A DNA stretch of 8,473 nt. Origin: Betaproteobacteria bacterium (GTDB lineage: Bacteria; Pseudomonadota; Gammaproteobacteria; Burkholderiales; Casimicrobiaceae). The notes beneath the pieces were generated by a model. The model was not told where the DNA came from. It did no database searches and saw only the letters and a program-made list of their open reading frames with translations. Position numbers and translations under genes: made by a program. Of the stretch, positions 5,610-8,473 are shown piece by piece. Within the stretch, counting starts at the first letter, position 1. Each line of letters begins with the position of its first letter. Where the stretch lies: NCBI GenBank assembly GCA_003153335.1, contig PLYG01000125.1, forward strand, positions 1 to 8,473, read 5' to 3'.

Positions 5610-7337
5610 TTAATGGCGCAAGCCCCAATATGCAGCCAGCGCATCGCTTCTCCTCGCCAGCGCACGTTCCGAACTTTCATCGAGGCGATAAACGTCCGCG
5701 ACGAACAAAGCCCGCCCTTCGTGATCGGCAATGGCAGTCGTATAGAAGATCACGACCGGAATCGGCGTGGCAAGCCGCACCGTGTGTGTCTTGCCCGGGG
5801 CCATCCCGGCCTCGATTCGTTCGGCGCTCCACTCCGGCTGATCGCGCAGCACAAACTGCGCGAGTGCGCCCGGGTTTTCCAGGCGAATGCAGCCGTGACT
5901 GAAATCGCGCCGTGAGCGCGCGAACAGCTGTTTCGCCGGCGTCGCATGCAGATAGATGTCTTCGCTGTTGGGCAGGCCGAATTTGATCGTACCCAGGGCG
6001 TTGGTGGCGCCGGGCCGCTGGCGCACGCGCAATTGGCCGGCGCCTAGCGCGGCCAACGCCGCGGCGTCGACGGTCGTGCTGACGGCAGCATTTTTCCCGG
6101 TTCCAACGAACTCCATATCATTCCGCTCAAGATACGCGGGGTCGCGCTGGAGCTTGGGAATGATTTCCTTGCGCGCGATGCTCGGCGGGACGTTCCAGTA
6201 AGGGTTGAATTCGATGTAGCGCATTTCGCCGACAAAGGCCGGGGTCTGCGTGCGCATCGACTGCCCCACGATCGCCCGCATTGCCAGCGCCGGCTCCGGG
6301 GAGGAAGGGCCTGCGTCGAACGCCCAGAGCTTGAACGATGGGATGTTGACCGCAATGAGCGGGCCATCTGGAAAATAAGGGAGCCAACGCAAGCGTTCCA
6401 TGGAAAGTTCGATCTGGCGGATGCGAGTGGCGAGCGGCATGTTCAACTCAGCCAACGTTTGCTTGCCCAGGACGCCATCGGGCTCAAGCCCGTGGCGATC
6501 CTGGAACAGCCTGACGCCGTCGACCAGCGGCTGCTCGTATCGATTGTCCAGCGTTGCGGGAGCGGCGGCCGACAAGTCGCCCAAGAGGATCAGGCGCTCG
6601 CGCAACGCCGCGGCGCCGGGATACGATGCGCCCGGCTCGCTTTTCCTGACCCCTTTGGGTAGCTCGGGCAGAGGCGAGAACGGCTGCGCGGCCAATTGCC
6701 GGTACTGGGCCAATGCCGTCTTGAGCCGACGGTAGATCGGAAAGCCGGGCTCCGCCGCGGCGATGACCTGGGCGAGCCGGTCTTGCGCGAGCGCAGTGCG
6801 CAACTGTTCCACCGGGTCGAAGGCGAGTGTGCGCACTTGGAACGGGACATCGGTGTAAGCCGACCGCAGCCGGCCGAGATGCGAGTCCGCAAGATAGTGC
6901 AACAAGGCAAGGGTCAGCGAAACATCGAAATGCGCCAGTTCCTGGTCCGGATGCTCGCCGGTCGTGAGGCGTCGCCCTTGCGTAGCGAGCCACTCCACGT
7001 CGTAGTCCGCAAGAGCAAGGCCTCGGGTCGGCACCGCCTGCAGTTGCGCGATTGCCTCTGCACTCGCCGGGCGCGCCTTCCCCGCGCTCGACCACGCCGG
7101 CGCGTAGGCCACATTACCGTAGAAGCGTTCCAGCCAGATGCGGTCGTCCTGGACGTTAAAGGCCCTCAAGTTCGCGCGCTGGGCCTGCGCTGCCGCGAAT
7201 TCGATTTCAGCACGAATATCTGGCAGCGACGGCCCCGCCGCCGCCACTGCCTGCGCCACGCCGATAACGAAGCCGACGATGACCGCTGCCAGCGTGCGCA
7301 GCAGGCGGATCTCGTTGCGCCAGGAGTGCGCAACCAT
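5610..7337 (-). CDS. ldtD: L,D-transpeptidase, YcbB/LdtD type
   Basis: The 575-residue product makes 3-3 (mDAP-mDAP) crosslinks in periplasmic peptidoglycan. ATG at 7337 gives MVAHSWRNEIRLLR and then a hydrophobic signal or anchor (about residues 15-34). A YcbB-type scaffold region follows, then a peptidoglycan-binding domain (PLVDGVRLFQDRHGLEPDGVLG, about 270-291, followed by LAELN). The YkuD catalytic domain spans about residues 326-532. It contains FNPYWNVPPSIARKEIIPKL, IYLHATP (His464) and SHGCIRLEN with His481, nucleophile Cys483 (codon 5891-5889) and Arg485. All active-site residues are intact, and the length is close to E. coli LdtD. A TTG at 7391 would extend the protein by 18 residues, but ATG 7337 places the signal sequence normally; neither start has a clear Shine-Dalgarno sequence. 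It lies 54 nt downstream of the CoA-transferase gene on the same strand and may share its transcript. Confidence 0.93.
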   Translation of the reverse strand: MVAHSWRNEIRLLRTLAAVIVGFVIGVAQAVAAAGPSLPDIRAEIEFAAAQAQRANLRAFNVQDDRIWLERFYGNVAYAPAWSSAGKARPASAEAIAQLQAVPTRGLALADYDVEWLATQGRRLTTGEHPDQELAHFDVSLTLALLHYLADSHLGRLRSAYTDVPFQVRTLAFDPVEQLRTALAQDRLAQVIAAAEPGFPIYRRLKTALAQYRQLAAQPFSPLPELPKGVRKSEPGASYPGAAALRERLILLGDLSAAAPATLDNRYEQPLVDGVRLFQDRHGLEPDGVLGKQTLAELNMPLATRIRQIELSMERLRWLPYFPDGPLIAVNIPSFKLWAFDAGPSSPEPALAMRAIVGQSMRTQTPAFVGEMRYIEFNPYWNVPPSIARKEIIPKLQRDPAYLERNDMEFVGTGKNAAVSTTVDAAALAALGAGQLRVRQRPGATNALGTIKFGLPNSEDIYLHATPAKQLFARSRRDFSHGCIRLENPGALAQFVLRDQPEWSAERIEAGMAPGKTHTVRLATPIPVVIFYTTAIADHEGRALFVADVYRLDESSERALARRSDALAAYWGLRH

Positions 7338-7391
7338 AGTCGAGTCAACCGATGTCGAATATCCAGGACTTGCCGCGTGCGCGCGATTCAA

Positions 7392-8473
7392 TCAGATCGC
7401 TCCGGCGTCTCTGAGCGCGGCAATCCGCGCGGCATCGTAACCCAGCCTCTGCAACAGCTCGTCGGTATGCTGGCCCAGCGCGGGCCCGGGCGCATCGATG
7501 TCGCCCGGCGTAGCGGAGAGCTTGGGCACGATGCCCGGCACCTTGAGTGACGTGCCGTCGTCGAGCTTCACCGTGCGTATCATGTCCCGGGCAATGTATT
7601 GCGGATCGCTGACGATGTCGGCAATCGAATAGATTTTTCCGTTCGGCACTTGCGCCGCATTGAGCAGCGCCACCAATTCGTCGGCGTCGTACAACCTGGT
7701 CCACGCTAGAATCGCAGCATCGAGCTGCTGGGCGCGCAGCGCGCGACCGGCGTTGTGCGCGAGCGCCGGATCGTTGCCCAGATCATCGCGCCCCATCAGG
7801 CTCATCAGCCGCTTGAAAATCGAGTCGCCATTGGCGCCAATCACGACATGCTTGCCGTCCTTGGACTGGTACGTGTTCGACGGCACGATGCCGGTCAGAT
7901 TGCTGCCGGTGCGCTCGCGAATCTCGCCGGTGACATCGTATTCGGGCAGCGTCGCCTCCATCAGGTTGAACACCGCCTCATACAGCGCAACGTCAATAAC
8001 CTGGCCTTTGCCGCTCACCTGATCGCGATGGCGCAACGCCATTAGCGTGCCGATCACGCCGTGCATCGCCGCCAGCGCGTCCCCGATCGACAAATTGATG
8101 CGCACCGGCGGCCGGTCGGGAAAGCCGGTCACATAGCGCATTCCGCCCATCGCTTCGGCGACCGAACCAAACCCTGCCAGGTCGCGCATCGGGCCGGTCT
8201 GCCCGAAGCCGGACAGACGCAGCATCACCAGCCGCGGATTGAGCGCCGACAAGTGCTCCCAGCCGATGTTCCATTTTTCCAGCGTACCGGGACGAAAGTT
8301 TTCGATCACGACGTCGGCATCGCGGCACAGCTCGCGCACGATTTCCTGGCCTTCGGGCCGGCGCAAATCAACGGTCAGCGACTTCTTGTTGCGCGACTGC
8401 ACGTGCCACCACAGCGACGTGCCGTTGTGCAGCTTGCGCCAGGTGCGCAGCGGATCGCCGCCTCCCTTCGGGC
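7392..8473 (-). CDS. CaiB/BaiF family (class III) CoA-transferase, N-terminus outside window
   Basis: The frame is open from the right edge to TGA at 7394-7392, giving 359 visible residues. The first visible residues are PKGGGDPLRTW, then KLHNGTSLWWHVQSRNKKSLTVDLR, the usual N-terminal region of the family, so only about 40 residues with the first half of the CoA-binding fold are missing. Other marks are DADVVIENFRPGTLEKW, LSGFGQTGP, and INLSIGDALAAMHG with the catalytic Asp (codon 8081-8079) that forms an acyl anhydride intermediate. GQVIDVALYEAVFNLME follows, and the C-terminal PALGQHTDELLQRLGY is typical. These enzymes move CoA between carboxylic acids; the substrate cannot be assigned from sequence. 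The GTG at 8402 seen as a possible start is internal, since conserved family sequence continues upstream. The TRAP operon nearby could supply an acid substrate, but two cell-wall genes separate them, so the link is weak. Confidence 0.92.
   Translation of the reverse strand, partial: PKGGGDPLRTWRKLHNGTSLWWHVQSRNKKSLTVDLRRPEGQEIVRELCRDADVVIENFRPGTLEKWNIGWEHLSALNPRLVMLRLSGFGQTGPMRDLAGFGSVAEAMGGMRYVTGFPDRPPVRINLSIGDALAAMHGVIGTLMALRHRDQVSGKGQVIDVALYEAVFNLMEATLPEYDVTGEIRERTGSNLTGIVPSNTYQSKDGKHVVIGANGDSIFKRLMSLMGRDDLGNDPALAHNAGRALRAQQLDAAILAWTRLYDADELVALLNAAQVPNGKIYSIADIVSDPQYIARDMIRTVKLDDGTSLKVPGIVPKLSATPGDIDAPGPALGQHTDELLQRLGYDAARIAALRDAGAI

Noticed and set aside
6696..7550. 284-codon plus-strand open frame opposite ldtD and the end of the CoA-transferase gene
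   Set aside because: It overlaps two strong minus-strand genes, is Arg-rich, and has no recognisable motif.

Overview
The window is GC-rich, densely coded Gram-negative chromosomal DNA. A Tat-exported murein endopeptidase, a YcbB-type L,D-transpeptidase, a TRAP transporter and a class III CoA-transferase together suggest a proteobacterium, most likely a betaproteobacterium of the Burkholderiales type. That placement is an inference from gene content and style, not from a marker gene. I see no rRNA, tRNA, CRISPR array, insertion sequence or phage gene.

Layout, left to right. (1) Positions 2-811 (+) hold the 3' part of a cardiolipin synthase/phospholipase D gene carrying both HKD motifs. (2) Positions 882-1826 (+) encode an uncharacterised exported protein with a CX11C motif. 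(3) Positions 1854-1924 hold an extended -10 promoter followed by a strong intrinsic-terminator hairpin whose U-tract abuts the ribosome binding site of the next gene. (4) Positions 1935-4908 (+) are a complete tripartite TRAP transporter operon, dctP-dctQ-dctM. The 142-nt dctP-dctQ gap contains a dense cluster of palindromes resembling a cloning polylinker. (5) Positions 5008-5595 (+) encode a Tat-exported M15/DUF882 (YcbK/MepK-like) murein endopeptidase. (6) Positions 5610-7337 (-) encode a YcbB/LdtD-type L,D-transpeptidase, convergent with the endopeptidase and 14 nt from it. (7) Positions 7392-8473 (-) are a CaiB/BaiF CoA-transferase whose N-terminus lies beyond the right edge. It is co-directional with, and just upstream of, the transpeptidase.

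How they work together. DctP would bind an organic acid in the periplasm and deliver it to the DctQM membrane complex, driven by an ion gradient. The substrate cannot be read from the sequence. The two cell-wall genes form a functional pair: LdtD-type enzymes make 3-3 (mDAP-mDAP) peptidoglycan crosslinks and MepK-type enzymes cut them. The CoA-transferase and the cardiolipin synthase have no obvious pathway link to their neighbours. I did not find a convincing wholly new system. The two most interesting signals are non-coding: the terminator that all dctP transcription must cross, and the palindrome cluster between dctP and dctQ.
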